A DNA stretch of 64,000 bases from Streptomyces sp. NBC_00223 (GCF_036199905.1 NZ_CP108109.1:3953501-4017500); one strand, 5' to 3'. Positions 15,436 to 23,859 are shown, numbered from the stretch's first letter. Numbers and translations: made by a program. Notes: generated by a model not told the origin, from the sequence alone.

Positions 15436-16380
15436 TCAGCGGATGGTTCGCGCCGCGGCACCGCGCTTCCCCGCACCTTTCGCGGGACGGCCCATGGACG
15501 AAGCCGGAGCGGCGGTTGCCCGCCGTCCGGTCGCCTGCGCCCGGTAGCTGTCGGCCGCCCTTTCAACGACGCTGAGGGATGCCTCCGGGGCCAGGGACGC
15601 GGCCCGCAACAGGTCGTAGGTGAGGTGAGCGAGCGAGGTGGCGGCGGAGTCCGTGAGGTGGGTGCCTGTCTGATGGGCGGTGAAGTGAGCGGCGGGGGTT
15701 TCGTCCGCGAAAGTCATCAGGCGCAGGGCACCGTCCGTGGCGGTCGGGTGCGGAGCGGCGGTCAGCGGCAAGACGTTGAGGGTGATGCGTCGCCGGCGGA
15801 CAAGTGCGGCGATGTGGTCCAGCTGTACCGCCATGGCCGCAGGACCGCCGAGGGGTCGGTTCAGGGCGGTTTCGCCGAGGACGGCGCTGTAATGGGGGCC
15901 ATGCGGGTCGAGGAGGACGGGAGTACGGGACACCCGCGCCTCCCAACGGTGGCGTTGAATGCGGTCGGCGAGCAGCGGGGCGTATATGTCGGCGACGGCC
16001 TTCGCGTATGCGTCGGTCTGGAGCAGGCCGGGGATGAGTGCGGCGTCCCACTCTCGGATGGTCAGCGCGAGCCGTTCCCACTCGGCCAACGGGGTTCGAC
16101 GGTCGGACCTGGGGGCGGACCTGCCGGCCTCAAGGTTGCGTTCGAAGAAGCCGCCGGTATCAAGGAGTTGGTCGACGGGTCCGGCCAACTCGCCGCTGAG
16201 CCGCCGCTCCCCCTGCTCGATCCGGGTGAGGAAGGACATCTCGATGTGCAGCTTGTCCGCCAATTCCCTCAGACGCAGTCCCTTCCGTTCCCGGTAGTAC
16301 CGCAACTCGGAACCGTACAGCGCCCTTGCGGACATCGTGGGGTCAAGCTTCTTTGCTCCGAAGCGGCCGGAATTGGCCAT
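15436..16380 (-). CDS. XRE helix-turn-helix regulator with DUF5753-type C-terminal domain
   Basis: 314 residues. The HTH spans about 22-75 (YGSELRYYRERKGLRLRELA, then HIEMSFLTRIEQGERRLSGE). The C-terminal domain (WERLALTIREWDAALIPGLL, QTDAYAKA, LDHIAALVRRRRITLNVLPL) is the large effector-like domain of the WhiJ/DUF5753 family, which is expanded in Streptomyces and normally accompanied by a small DUF397 protein; no DUF397 partner is found here. The tail after about 285 is basic and low complexity. Confidence 0.88.
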   Translation of the reverse strand: MANSGRFGAKKLDPTMSARALYGSELRYYRERKGLRLRELADKLHIEMSFLTRIEQGERRLSGELAGPVDQLLDTGGFFERNLEAGRSAPRSDRRTPLAEWERLALTIREWDAALIPGLLQTDAYAKAVADIYAPLLADRIQRHRWEARVSRTPVLLDPHGPHYSAVLGETALNRPLGGPAAMAVQLDHIAALVRRRRITLNVLPLTAAPHPTATDGALRLMTFADETPAAHFTAHQTGTHLTDSAATSLAHLTYDLLRAASLAPEASLSVVERAADSYRAQATGRRATAAPASSMGRPAKGAGKRGAAARTIR

Positions 16381-16475
16381 GGCAAAGCTCCTTACAGGTG
16401 TGTGTCAAGGGGACTGCCCGCCACCCCGCCGGGCGCGACGAGGTGGCGGGCGGCCGTGTCCACCCGGCCCCGTCT

Positions 16476-16772
16476 CTACCCGGCCGCTCCGGCCGGAGAC
16501 GCGGACGCGGCACTGTGGTGTTTGCGCTCCAGCGCCACGACGGGGCAGTTCAACGCCTCGGCGATCTTCACGAGGTTAGCCGGGGTGGCATTGCGCCAGC
16601 CCGACTCGATCTCGCCGATCAACTGCTCTGAAACGCCGACCCGTTCGGCCAGCGCCCGCTTCGTCAGACCGGACTTCTCGCGCGCCCAAGTGACCACCTC
16701 AGGCTCCTGACAGAGCCGTCTCGGCCGCCTTCGCGTGCGCCGTTTCCCAACGGCCGGGGCAGCACGGCTCAT
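16476..16772 (-). CDS. Small XRE-family DNA-binding protein
   Basis: 98 residues; a basic leader (GKRRTRRRPRRL) then an XRE helix-turn-helix (about 28-82: VTWAREKSGLTKRALAERVG, SEQLIGEIESGWRNATPANL). ATG at 16770-16772 would have overlapped the stop (ATGA) of the DUF6907-like gene before an insertion sequence landed in that gene; AAGGAG of the shared message remains 13 nt upstream. Its transcription may now depend on read-through from the IS. Confidence 0.8.
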   Translation of the reverse strand: MSRAAPAVGKRRTRRRPRRLCQEPEVVTWAREKSGLTKRALAERVGVSEQLIGEIESGWRNATPANLVKIAEALNCPVVALERKHHSAASASPAGAAG

Positions 16773-16819
16773 CGGGGGTGACCCGTCTCCTTGGGGCAGT
16801 GAGTGGCCCAGTCCTCGCG

Positions 16820-18175
16820 CAGGGCTTGATCAAGTTCCGGTGAGGTCGGGCTTGGGGGTGATGCCCAGGATGGGGAGGGCTCGTTGTGGTTGGTCGCGGA
16901 TGGCGCGGGTGGTCTTGGCGATGTTGGTCGCTCCGAGGGTTTTGAGGGCTCCGATGGCGAGGTTGCGGAAGGCGGCCATGGTGCGGGGTGCGTTGCCGGC
17001 GTGGACGGTGGAGGCGTCCTCGGCGAAGGTGCGGTCGCGGATGTGGTGCTGAGCCTCCACGATCCAGTGTCCGCGCAGGTAGGAGGCGAGTTCGGCCGGT
17101 TTTGCCTGGTGGGCGTCGAGACTGGTGACCGCATAGACGGTCTCGCGGGTCTCCTTCGCGCCGGCCGCCTTGCGGCGGCGGTGGACGCGGATGGCGAGCT
17201 TCGCGTAAGGGAAGGCGATGCCGCCGAGGTTGTCGGCGATGGCGAGGGTCTTGATCGACCGGGACTCCCGGCGGCCGTGCCCTGTGTTCGAGTTGGTGTG
17301 CTGGACCGCCACCGCGTTCCAGTCCAGACCGTCCAACTGCGTCCAGACGATGGGCTGGTTGGGCTTGACGACCGCGACGTAGTGCGCCTTCTTGACCTCG
17401 ACCAGCCAGGTGACGTTGGCCTTCACGGTGTGCAGTGCGTCGAAGGTGACCACCTCCCCGTCCAGGTCGAGCGGTGCGAGCAGGGGCCGGAAGTGCCGCA
17501 CCTCGTTGGTCTTGGACCCGACCTCGGCCTGGGCGAGGGTGACCGGGCGGCCGTGGGTGACGGCGGACAGCAGGTGCCGGCGGGGCTGGTCCAGGCGGGC
17601 GGAGCCGCGCAGTGCCTTGCCGTCCACGGCGATCACCCGCCGTCCACCCGGGGCATCTGCGGTCGCAGCGGCGTGGCGGTGGACCAGCCAGGCGCCCACA
17701 GCCGCGTCGAGTGCGTCGGCGTCGAGGCGTTCGAGGAGCCGCCCGATCGCCGACCTGGACGGCGCGTGCCGCCGGCGCAGCAGGTGACGGCGGACACCGA
17801 GGGTGGCGAGCAGTCGGGCGTCAGCGCGGGCGCCCCACTCGGCGAGTTCGTCGATGGTCCGGGCTCCGGAGACCGCGGCTGCCGCGCAGACCAGCAAGAT
17901 CGAGGCCAGCGAGTACCAGCGGCCCCGCCGGGAACGCGGATCAGGAACCGCTTCCAGGCAGACGCGCAGGTCAGGCACATCGTTTGGCTCAAGAGGACCC
18001 AACTTGGCCAACACAGCAGGGATCGAGGAAGATGAGACAGCGGACACGGGAACCTCTTTGATCACTCGGCTTCGACACCTGAATGATCACGGACCCCGTG
18101 TCCGCTCCCTCATCCACCCCAACCCGCCCCAACCTCAGACGGGTTGGACGATCCCGGGAACTTGCACAAGCCCTG
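16820..18175. mobile_element. ISAs1-family insertion sequence, complete with inverted repeats and target duplication
   Basis: The left end is CAGGGCTTGATCAAGTTCC (16820 onward), the right end read inward is CAGGGCTTGTGCAAGTTCC (from 18175), differing at two of the first 19 bases. A 9-bp direct duplication GTCCTCGCG flanks it (16811-16819 and 18176-18184). Total length 1,356 bp with one transposase gene, normal for ISAs1-family elements. The perfect target duplication and intact transposase indicate a recent, probably still functional insertion. Confidence 0.93.
16830..18065 (-). CDS. ISAs1-family transposase
   Basis: 411 residues. Recognisable parts: N-terminal DLRVCLEAVPDPRSRRGRWY, the first catalytic Asp region VIAVDGKALRGSARLD, the second VVTFDALHTVKANVTWLVEV, and the C-terminal LRGHWIVEAQHHIRDRTFAE with the catalytic Glu region. 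This is the DDE transposase of the ISAs1 family. The stop codon falls inside the left inverted repeat. No frameshift or internal stop is seen. Confidence 0.93.
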   Translation of the reverse strand: MIKEVPVSAVSSSSIPAVLAKLGPLEPNDVPDLRVCLEAVPDPRSRRGRWYSLASILLVCAAAAVSGARTIDELAEWGARADARLLATLGVRRHLLRRRHAPSRSAIGRLLERLDADALDAAVGAWLVHRHAAATADAPGGRRVIAVDGKALRGSARLDQPRRHLLSAVTHGRPVTLAQAEVGSKTNEVRHFRPLLAPLDLDGEVVTFDALHTVKANVTWLVEVKKAHYVAVVKPNQPIVWTQLDGLDWNAVAVQHTNSNTGHGRRESRSIKTLAIADNLGGIAFPYAKLAIRVHRRRKAAGAKETRETVYAVTSLDAHQAKPAELASYLRGHWIVEAQHHIRDRTFAEDASTVHAGNAPRTMAAFRNLAIGALKTLGATNIAKTTRAIRDQPQRALPILGITPKPDLTGT

Positions 18176-18715
18176 GTCCTCGCGCGCGGCGACCAGGGCG
18201 GGAAGCAACGTGTGCTCCAGACAGTCGGCGTGGGTGCGGAGTTTCGCGGCCAATTCCGCAAGCGCACCCGGTTCCAGGCCGGCCATCCAACAGTCCGGGC
18301 TGATCTGGACGTTGGCGACCGGGATGCGGGGGTCGTTCGGGTGGTCGGGGTCGGAGTACGGGTGGCACTCGATCTCGCCGTGGAGCAAGTCCACCTCGTG
18401 GGGGTGCTCGGCGCCGCCGTCTCGGGTGAAGACCGTCAACGTCATACCGCGGAAGGCCATGCGGTGCGCGATGTCGGCAAGGGTGACGTGAAGACGCTCC
18501 GGGTCGACACCGCTCTCGCTGGGGTCGGCCTCCGCCCAGTCGGGGAGGTAGCCGCACGCGGCGATGCCGTTGGCCGTGGTGATCTTCCACGTACGTGTCT
18601 GATCAGACGTACATAACGAAGCGGCCGTGCTGATGATGCTCATCGTTGAGGTCCCATTTCATGGTTGTGGTGTCCCTCTGCGGGAGAAATTGGCGACTCA
18701 GGAGCAGATGCGGGA

Positions 18716-19084
18716 TCAGGACGCGCTCTGCCGCGCGATCGTGCGGCCGTCGGTGAAGGCCCGGACCATCTCTGCCAGCCGAGCGGCGTCGCTCTCGTCG
18801 ATGTCCGCGTCCGGCACCGGAACGCGTTGCCCCCGGCTCTCCGCCACGCGCAGCACGTCGGCGAGAGCCATGCACAGGTGGGTAACGAACGCGCGCAACT
18901 CCGTTTCGAGCGGCATCCGTTCGACCGTGCACTTTTGCACGTTGTCGAGCAGGTCCCTGCCCATGCCGAGTTGGACCGCCTCCATGTTGTCGGCGAGCCG
19001 GGACAGGAACGACGAGCCATCCGCGTCCGTGTCCAAGTAGCACGGCTTCCCGTCGAAGCCGAGCCATGGCAGAAGTCGCATCAT
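18716..19084 (-). CDS. Hypothetical protein in GntR operon
   Basis: 122 residues (MMRLLPWLGFDGKPCYLDTD, then DADGSSFLSRLADNME), mostly helical with no enzymatic motif. ATG at 19082-19084 overlaps the TGA of the upstream GntR gene (ATGA), so the two are translationally coupled. Comparable small proteins follow GntR regulators in Streptomyces integrative elements. Function unknown. Confidence 0.7.
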   Translation of the reverse strand: MMRLLPWLGFDGKPCYLDTDADGSSFLSRLADNMEAVQLGMGRDLLDNVQKCTVERMPLETELRAFVTHLCMALADVLRVAESRGQRVPVPDADIDESDAARLAEMVRAFTDGRTIARQSAS

Positions 19085-19806
19085 CGAGCGGCCCCCATCG
19101 CGTCGGCGCTTTCCGTCCTTACGGTGAAGGCGACTTCGGCGCGGTCGCCGGGAAGTACGACGTGGACGCAGGCGATCGTTCGCCCGTCGTCGGCCGTGAC
19201 CGTGCGGTGGATCGCGAGCACCGGCGTGCGGGCGGTGATACGCAACGACTGTGCTTCCGCACCGGTGGCGAACCGGGCGGTGACCTGGTCGAAGCTGCTC
19301 ACTCCCGAACCGCCGGCCGCCAACATGACCGCGAGGCCGTCGAGAATGTCGTCGCCCCATGCCGACGAGCCGGCCGGAAGCACCACCCCTCCCGAGACCG
19401 CGTGCGGCACGTGGACGTGCGCGAGAACTTGAGGCCCGTCGTCCCGGTGGCTGAGGCACACGTACTCGGTGATCGGATCGTCCGGCAGTCTGCCCAGATG
19501 CGCGGCGAGTTCGCCTGTGGCCGTCCGCTCGGTGGCGCTGACGACGACGTCGAGCGCAGCCGTCTCGTCGCCGCCGGGGTACGTCATTCGCGCAGTCGGC
19601 CGACAGACGAAGTTGCCACGACCCTGGAATTTCGCGACCAGGCCCTCGGTCCGCAACAGGTCGAGTGCGTCACGAAGTGTCGGCGTACTGACGTGGTACT
19701 GGGAGGCGAGTCGCGTTTCCGGAGGAAGCCGCTCCCCCACCTCGTACTCACCCGTCGTGATCCGTCTGCGCAGATCCTCGGCCACGAGCTGGTGGCGCGC
19801 GGTCAC
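19081..19806 (-). CDS. GntR-family regulator with UTRA domain
   Basis: 241 residues. The winged helix spans about 1-70 (LVAEDLRRRITTGEYEVGER LPPET, then VSTPTLRDALDLLRTEGLVA), followed by a UTRA effector domain (TEYVCLSHRDDGPQVLAHVH to VLPGDRAEVAFTVRTE). KorSA-like GntR/UTRA proteins repress transfer and replication genes in pSAM2-type elements. It overlaps the upstream 87-aa gene by 4 bp and the downstream gene by 4 bp, so it is part of a minus-strand operon running from 20384 to 16476 before the IS insertion. Confidence 0.88.
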   Translation of the reverse strand: MTARHQLVAEDLRRRITTGEYEVGERLPPETRLASQYHVSTPTLRDALDLLRTEGLVAKFQGRGNFVCRPTARMTYPGGDETAALDVVVSATERTATGELAAHLGRLPDDPITEYVCLSHRDDGPQVLAHVHVPHAVSGGVVLPAGSSAWGDDILDGLAVMLAAGGSGVSSFDQVTARFATGAEAQSLRITARTPVLAIHRTVTADDGRTIACVHVVLPGDRAEVAFTVRTESADAMGAAR

Positions 19807-20066
19807 AGCCGAACCACCAGTCCGTGTCCGCGTCGACGTTCAGCGGCGAGGACGTACGGACGGACGAGGGCGGTCTCCTCAGCTCGGATGAGGCTCCAGC
19901 GCGGAGCAGCGCTGCTCGGGCGGAGGATCAAACCGGCAGGGGAGGGAGATGCCGTCGGGGCCGGCAAGTCGCGCAGCAAGGGCCGTTGCCGCTCCCTGTG
20001 CCGCCCGGCGGGCGGGGAAAGCTGCCGCACGATCCACGCGGCCACTCGGTTGAAGAGGTTGAACAT
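19803..20066 (-). CDS. Small basic hypothetical protein
   Basis: 87 residues, beginning MFNLFNRVAAWIVRQLSPPA and containing SLIRAEETALVRPYVLAAER. It is Arg-rich with no clear domain. The stop overlaps the start of the GntR gene, and the spacing to the preceding gene is short, which supports it being real. Function unknown. Confidence 0.65.
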   Translation of the reverse strand: MFNLFNRVAAWIVRQLSPPAGRHRERQRPLLRDLPAPTASPSPAGLILRPSSAAPRWSLIRAEETALVRPYVLAAERRRGHGLVVRL

Positions 20067-20078
20067 CGGATCCAGCTC

Positions 20079-20384
20079 CTACGGTTCAGGTCTGTCCTGT
20101 CCTCCCGAGGCGTGGCTCGCCTCAGGTGGGTCTGTCCGCACGACCGCCCACAACTGGCGGCCGCGCGAGGTGCTGTCGGCAAAGCCGAACCGATCGGCCG
20201 TTTCAAGGACCGCCAGAAGCTCCGGCCAACTCCCAGCGGGGAAGTCGGACGGGACCCGCGCCTCGATCCGCGTGCGGTCACCGTGGTCGGTCCGTTCGGG
20301 CGTCAGACCTACGGCAGCCAGGCGCGCGCAGATGTCGGCAATGCGAGCTTCGGGTGGGGGCACAAGACGGTCCTCCGTTGCCAA
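20079..20384 (-). CDS. Small hypothetical protein, first gene of the GntR operon
   Basis: 101 residues (EARIADICARLAAVGLTPER, ARVPSDFPAGSWPELLAVLE, GRQLWAVVRTD). It looks like a small alpha/beta domain. The ATG lies next to the operator repeats at 20402-20437, so it is divergent from, and probably controlled with, the GntR gene at 20444. Confidence 0.68.
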   Translation of the reverse strand: MATEDRLVPPPEARIADICARLAAVGLTPERTDHGDRTRIEARVPSDFPAGSWPELLAVLETADRFGFADSTSRGRQLWAVVRTDPPEASHASGGQDRPEP

Positions 20385-20401
20385 TCAGGCACTCTCAGTG
20401 A

Positions 20402-20437
20402 AGCTAGTTCACTAAATTAGAGCTAGTGGACTAGATT
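20402..20437. promoter_or_regulatory. GntR-type operator repeats in a divergent promoter
   Basis: Two 17-bp direct repeats (20402-20418 and 20421-20437, AGCTAGTNNACTANATT) differ at three positions; each contains a palindrome, TAGTTCACTA (20405-20414) and TAGTGGACTA (20424-20433). They fill the short gap between the divergent genes at 20384 and 20444 and are the probable binding sites of one of the element's GntR proteins. Confidence 0.75.
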
Positions 20438-20443
20438 GTCCAC

Positions 20444-21199
20444 ATGCCTGATCAGCCGCCGTATCTCCGGATCGCGGACGCCCTCCGCAAGCGCATCGCC
20501 GACCAGGAGTGGACCCCTGGCGACCGCCTCCCCTCGCGCGCCGACCTCGCCGCCGTGTACGGCGTCGGCGACAACGTCATCCGCCGCGCCCAAGAGCTGC
20601 TGATCTCCGTGGGAACCCTCGAAGGCCGCGCCGGCTCCGGCACGTATGTCGCGGCGCCGCGCGAACGTCTGCGGATCGTCCGCTCCCTCTACCGCGAGCA
20701 GATCGGCGGTTCGCCCTTCCAGGCCGACATGGCGGCCCTGGGGAAGCGCGGGACCTGGGAAAGCCGCACCGAAGCGAAGGTTCCGGCCCCGGCCGACATC
20801 GCGGCCCGGCTCGGCATCGCCGAGGGCGACTTGTGCGTGTGTACGGCCTACGAATTCCTCGCGGACAGCAAGCCTGTCCAGCTTTCGACGAGCTGGGAGC
20901 CCTACGCCCTCACGTCCGGCACCCTCATCGTCCTCCCGGAGGGCGGCCCCTACGCGGGGATCGGCGTCGTCCGCCGCATGGCCCAGATCGGCATCACGGT
21001 CACCCGGGCAGTGGAGCAGACCTCACCGCGGCTCGTGACTGCCGAGGAAGCGGCACTCCTCGGCGTCCAAAAGGGCACCCTGGCCACGCACATCCAGCGC
21101 ACGTACTACGCGGAGGACGGCCGCCCGGTCGAGACGGCGGACATCGTGGTGCCGGCGAACCTGTGCGAAATCGTCTACGAGGTCCCGGTGACCTCGTAG
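20444..21199 (+). CDS. GntR-family regulator with UTRA domain
   Basis: 251 residues: GntR winged helix at about 5-70 (YLRIADALRKRIADQEWTPG, ADLAAVYGVGDNVIRRAQEL) and a UTRA domain at about 90-250 (KVPAPADIAARLGIAEGDLC, TYYAEDGRPVETADIVVPAN). The N-terminus lies directly beside the operator repeats, implying autoregulation. ATG is 7 bp after the second repeat, so little space exists for a ribosome site and the transcript may be leaderless. Confidence 0.88.
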   Translation: MPDQPPYLRIADALRKRIADQEWTPGDRLPSRADLAAVYGVGDNVIRRAQELLISVGTLEGRAGSGTYVAAPRERLRIVRSLYREQIGGSPFQADMAALGKRGTWESRTEAKVPAPADIAARLGIAEGDLCVCTAYEFLADSKPVQLSTSWEPYALTSGTLIVLPEGGPYAGIGVVRRMAQIGITVTRAVEQTSPRLVTAEEAALLGVQKGTLATHIQRTYYAEDGRPVETADIVVPANLCEIVYEVPVTS

Positions 21200-21296
21200 A
21201 TCCTTGAATCAGCTCAGGTGATTCGATGCGTGACACAACAGTGTCTTCGGCGCATCTGATCCCCGCCAAAATTCAGATTTCCGAACCGTTCGGTTT

Positions 21297-22043
21297 CTAC
21301 TTCCGCAGAAACGAACTCAACGCCGTCGTCCTGGCTTCGATCACGGCCATACGAGCATCCCGCTCCGCCGAGTCCAAGTGGCTCGACTGGGCCGTGGCCT
21401 GGCCGGGCCACTTGCGGTAGAGGAGGCCGTACTCCCGCGTGAAGTAACCCCGCGCGACTGTGTTCAGGGCAAGCAGCAAGCCCGTGTCCTCGGAGGCGGG
21501 CAACGCCATCCAGCCGCCCAGCGCAAGCAGCAGGTCGCGGCGGACGAAGAGGGTCGCCGGGTGAACCTGGGCGCGGAAGCCGTTGGCCTTCCAGTAGTCA
21601 ACGACGGCACCGGGTTCGACGGGGCCGTCCGCAGGGTCCTGGTCGAAGCCGGCGGTGGAGCCGTCAGGCAGAAGGTCCAGGACGCGGGATGTGGTCCACC
21701 CGAAGTCCCCGTCGCCTTCCAGCACCGCGAGGTCGCGGGCGAGGGCACCTGAGGTCAACTGGTCGTCGGCGTCGAGGACTTTCACGTAAGAGCCGGAGGC
21801 GTAGGCGAGGGCGATCGTTCGGGCGACGCCCGGACCGCCGGGTCGGCCCTGGTGGAAGGTGATGCGGGGATCGTCCGGAACGTGGGGGCGTACAGCGTCG
21901 CCCTGGCCGTCTTCCTGGATGATCCAGTGCCACTCCCACCCGTCCGGCAACTCCTGGGCACACAGGGACTTGTAGGCGTCGGCGAGGTAGGGCGCCGCAG
22001 GAGCGTGGACGGCGGTTATGACGTCGATGCGGCGGTCCGCCAC
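21297..22043 (-). CDS. GT2-family glycosyltransferase
   Basis: About 248 residues with a GT-A fold: strand 1 IDVITAVHAPAAPYLADAYK, IIQEDGQGD, then GVARTIALAYASGSYVKVLD with the DADD metal/nucleotide-sugar motif and a C-terminal WMALPASEDTGLLLALN acceptor region. It probably transfers a sugar from an NDP-sugar in the cytoplasm. The start GTG at 22041-22043 is just upstream of the GntR stop region, indicating coupling to the GntR gene at 22049-22837. A transferase inside a conjugative element could modify the cell surface; that is inference. Confidence 0.82.
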   Translation of the reverse strand: MADRRIDVITAVHAPAAPYLADAYKSLCAQELPDGWEWHWIIQEDGQGDAVRPHVPDDPRITFHQGRPGGPGVARTIALAYASGSYVKVLDADDQLTSGALARDLAVLEGDGDFGWTTSRVLDLLPDGSTAGFDQDPADGPVEPGAVVDYWKANGFRAQVHPATLFVRRDLLLALGGWMALPASEDTGLLLALNTVARGYFTREYGLLYRKWPGQATAQSSHLDSAERDARMAVIEARTTALSSFLRK

Positions 22044-22048
22044 GGCGG

Positions 22049-22837
22049 TCACCACCTTTCCAGGTCGGTGGTGAAGATCATTTCTGTACGGTCGCCAGGC
22101 AGCCGGACGAAGGAGTGCTCGACGACACGGCCGGTCGTGTCGTACGACGACTTGCCGAGGACGATGAGTGCCGTACCGGGGGGCAGCCCCAGCTCTTCCG
22201 ACTCCTCGGCGGTGGGCGGCCGGGCGGAAACGTGTTCCTCTATCCGGGCGAGTTCGATGCCAATGGTGAAAAGCTGGTTCTGAGTGCCGCCCGGCCACGG
22301 CTCGTTGGCAGCATCGAGAAGGTCAGGGTTGACGGCGACCATGTCGCGTACGAGGTAGGAGTGGACGAGGCTGAACGGGTGGCTCTCGGCCCGGTACCGG
22401 GTGCGGTACGTCCGCTCGACCATCGCCGTACCCGCTGGCACATCGAAGATCTCGGCCAGTTCCTGACTTGCCTCGATCTGCTCATACGCCGCGTAGAAGA
22501 CCAGGTCACCCATGTCGAGGCCGGTGTCGTGTTCGGTCGCCCCGGTCTTTCTCCGATGCTGTTCCGGCTCGCGGGCCCGGTTCTTCTCCCACTGGTGTCG
22601 CAGGTTCGTGCGGAACACCGGGGTACGGGGCTGCCGTACGAAGTTGCCGCGGCCGTGTTGCTTCTCGATCAGGCCCTCGGCTTGGAGAAGCCCGAGCGCC
22701 TGGCGGAGGGTCGGCAGGCTTTTGCCGTACTCGTCCACGAGCGCGGTTTCCGAGGGCAAGCGGTCGCCGGGACCCAGCTCACCTGCGCGGATGCGCTGAC
22801 GTAGATCGTCGGCGATCCGTTCGTACGCCTTGGCCAT
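22049..22837 (-). CDS. GntR-family regulator with UTRA domain (KorSA-like candidate)
   Basis: 262 residues from ATG at 22835-22837: winged helix (YERIADDLRQRIRAGELGPG, KSLPTLRQALGLLQAEGLIE) and UTRA domain (VFYAAYEQIEASQELAEIFD, EHSFVRLPGDRTEMIFTTDL). It is divergent from the transfer operon that starts at 23173, with four operator-like inverted repeats between, the position expected for the main repressor of conjugation. Confidence 0.88.
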   Translation of the reverse strand: MAKAYERIADDLRQRIRAGELGPGDRLPSETALVDEYGKSLPTLRQALGLLQAEGLIEKQHGRGNFVRQPRTPVFRTNLRHQWEKNRAREPEQHRRKTGATEHDTGLDMGDLVFYAAYEQIEASQELAEIFDVPAGTAMVERTYRTRYRAESHPFSLVHSYLVRDMVAVNPDLLDAANEPWPGGTQNQLFTIGIELARIEEHVSARPPTAEESEELGLPPGTALIVLGKSSYDTTGRVVEHSFVRLPGDRTEMIFTTDLERW

Positions 22838-23172
22838 GCGGCTCACCGTCCTGATCATTGGGCGGCCCCAGCATACAACTCCTCAAGAGGTCTTGACGAC
22901 TTAAGGAGTCACGTGTCACAGTCGAGCGAACTCCTAAAGAGGACCTGAGGACAGGAACTCTTGATGAGTTGATATGCACGGAAGCGCCCGGAGGGTCCGT
23001 GGAACAGTCCCGAAGGCAGCGCCCGCCGCTTGAGAACTCCACAGCGCGCATCTGAACGAACGAGTGCTTTTGATCCCGGCGCGGCCGCCGCCCTCAGCGG
23101 TCGGCGGCCGCGCCGGAGGTCATGACCGCTCGTCCGTGATGAGCGGTCATGACCTCCCCAAGGAGGGACCCG
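22838..23172. promoter_or_regulatory. Divergent control region with four operator-like sites
   Basis: Related inverted repeats occur at 22877-22892 (AACTCCTCAAGAGGTC), 22898-22910 (GACTTAAGGAGTC), 22928-22945 (GAACTCCTAAAGAGGACC) and 22954-22972 (GGAACTCTTGATGAGTTGA), all variations on ACTC...GAGT. They lie between the GntR gene and the transfer genes. The right part (23050-23150) has a GC-rich imperfect inverted repeat around GGTCATGACC, and AAGGAGGG precedes the gene at 23173. Confidence 0.75.
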
Positions 23173-23541
23173 ATGCATCTCGCAATCGGCGACGTGGTCC
23201 GCGACCGCACCACCCAAGCCCTCGGCACGGTGGCCGGTGTCGCCGGCCACCCCGACGGCCCTCGTCGCCTTCCAGGTCCGGCCGACCTGCACCTCGCGGA
23301 GCCCGCCGACCTCGACATCGTCGCCCGTGCCACCGTCCCCGCCACACACCGCAACAGCGCGTTGCGCGCGGCCAAATACGTCATCGGCGTGCTGTTCGCC
23401 TTCGTCGCCGGCCACTCGGCCCGCGAAATCGGCGCCGACTGGGTGTTGACCTTTCTCGCCGGCGTCGGCGGCTTCAGCGCCGCCACTGCGGCCGTCCGCT
23501 GGTCGGCGCGCTTGGTGTCGCCCCGGCGGTTCCGCGTCTGA
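23173..23541 (+). CDS. Small membrane protein of the transfer region
   Basis: 122 residues from ATG at 23173 with AAGGAGGG 6 nt upstream. The N-terminal half is a beta-rich domain (MHLAIGDVVRDRTTQALGTV, a KOW/SH3-like opening), the C-terminal half has two hydrophobic segments (AAKYVIGVLFAFVAGH and WVLTFLAGVGGFSAATAAV). First gene of the plus-strand transfer operon. Function unknown. Confidence 0.72.
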   Translation: MHLAIGDVVRDRTTQALGTVAGVAGHPDGPRRLPGPADLHLAEPADLDIVARATVPATHRNSALRAAKYVIGVLFAFVAGHSAREIGADWVLTFLAGVGGFSAATAAVRWSARLVSPRRFRV

Positions 23542-23583
23542 GCCGCCCCGGGGCTCCCATTCCGTCCACGACCAGGAGCCTTC

Positions 23584-23859
23584 ATGTGTACGTTCACGTG
23601 TCGCTGCGAAAGTGACGGCGACTTCGAGTTAGAAGAACTCCCGGGACACTTCCGGGACTTGTTTCGCGGGCCGCCCGGTGCGAGCGAGCCGGCGGAGCAC
23701 CGGGCCGCCCGTATGGCGGTGGCCCGTGACGTGCTCGCCGAGTTGCTGGACGAGGGCGAGCACGACGGCCTTGCCTTGCAGGACGCCTGGTACGCCGTAC
23801 GTCTCGGCGGCGCCGAACTGCTGCGCCATGTCGCGCACCCGCCCCGGGAGGCAGCGTGA
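23584..23859 (+). CDS. Small acidic hypothetical protein
   Basis: 91 residues, starting MCTFTCRCESDGDFELEELP and rich in Glu/Asp/Leu, mostly helical (MAVARDVLAELLDEGEHDGL). The Cys-x3-Cys-x-Cys start is notable but too short for a domain call. AGGAG precedes ATG and the stop overlaps the next start (GTGA). Conserved-looking small gene of the element; function unknown. Confidence 0.68.
   Translation: MCTFTCRCESDGDFELEELPGHFRDLFRGPPGASEPAEHRAARMAVARDVLAELLDEGEHDGLALQDAWYAVRLGGAELLRHVAHPPREAA

Larger units (their letters stand above)
16769..18643 (-). pseudogene. DUF6907-like gene, split by an ISAs1-family element
   Basis: Start ATG 18641-18643 (MSIISTAASLCTSDQTRTWK). The N-terminal part runs to LPALVAARED at about 18176. 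The rest of the gene lies beyond the IS at 16769-16819 and reads on in frame as DWATHCPKETGHPR, ending TGA over the ATG of the XRE gene. With the IS and one copy of the 9-bp duplication removed, a single uninterrupted protein of about 170 residues is restored. As the sequence stands, translation continues into the IS end and stops at 18110. The family is common in Streptomyces regulatory clusters; the function is unknown. Confidence 0.85.
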
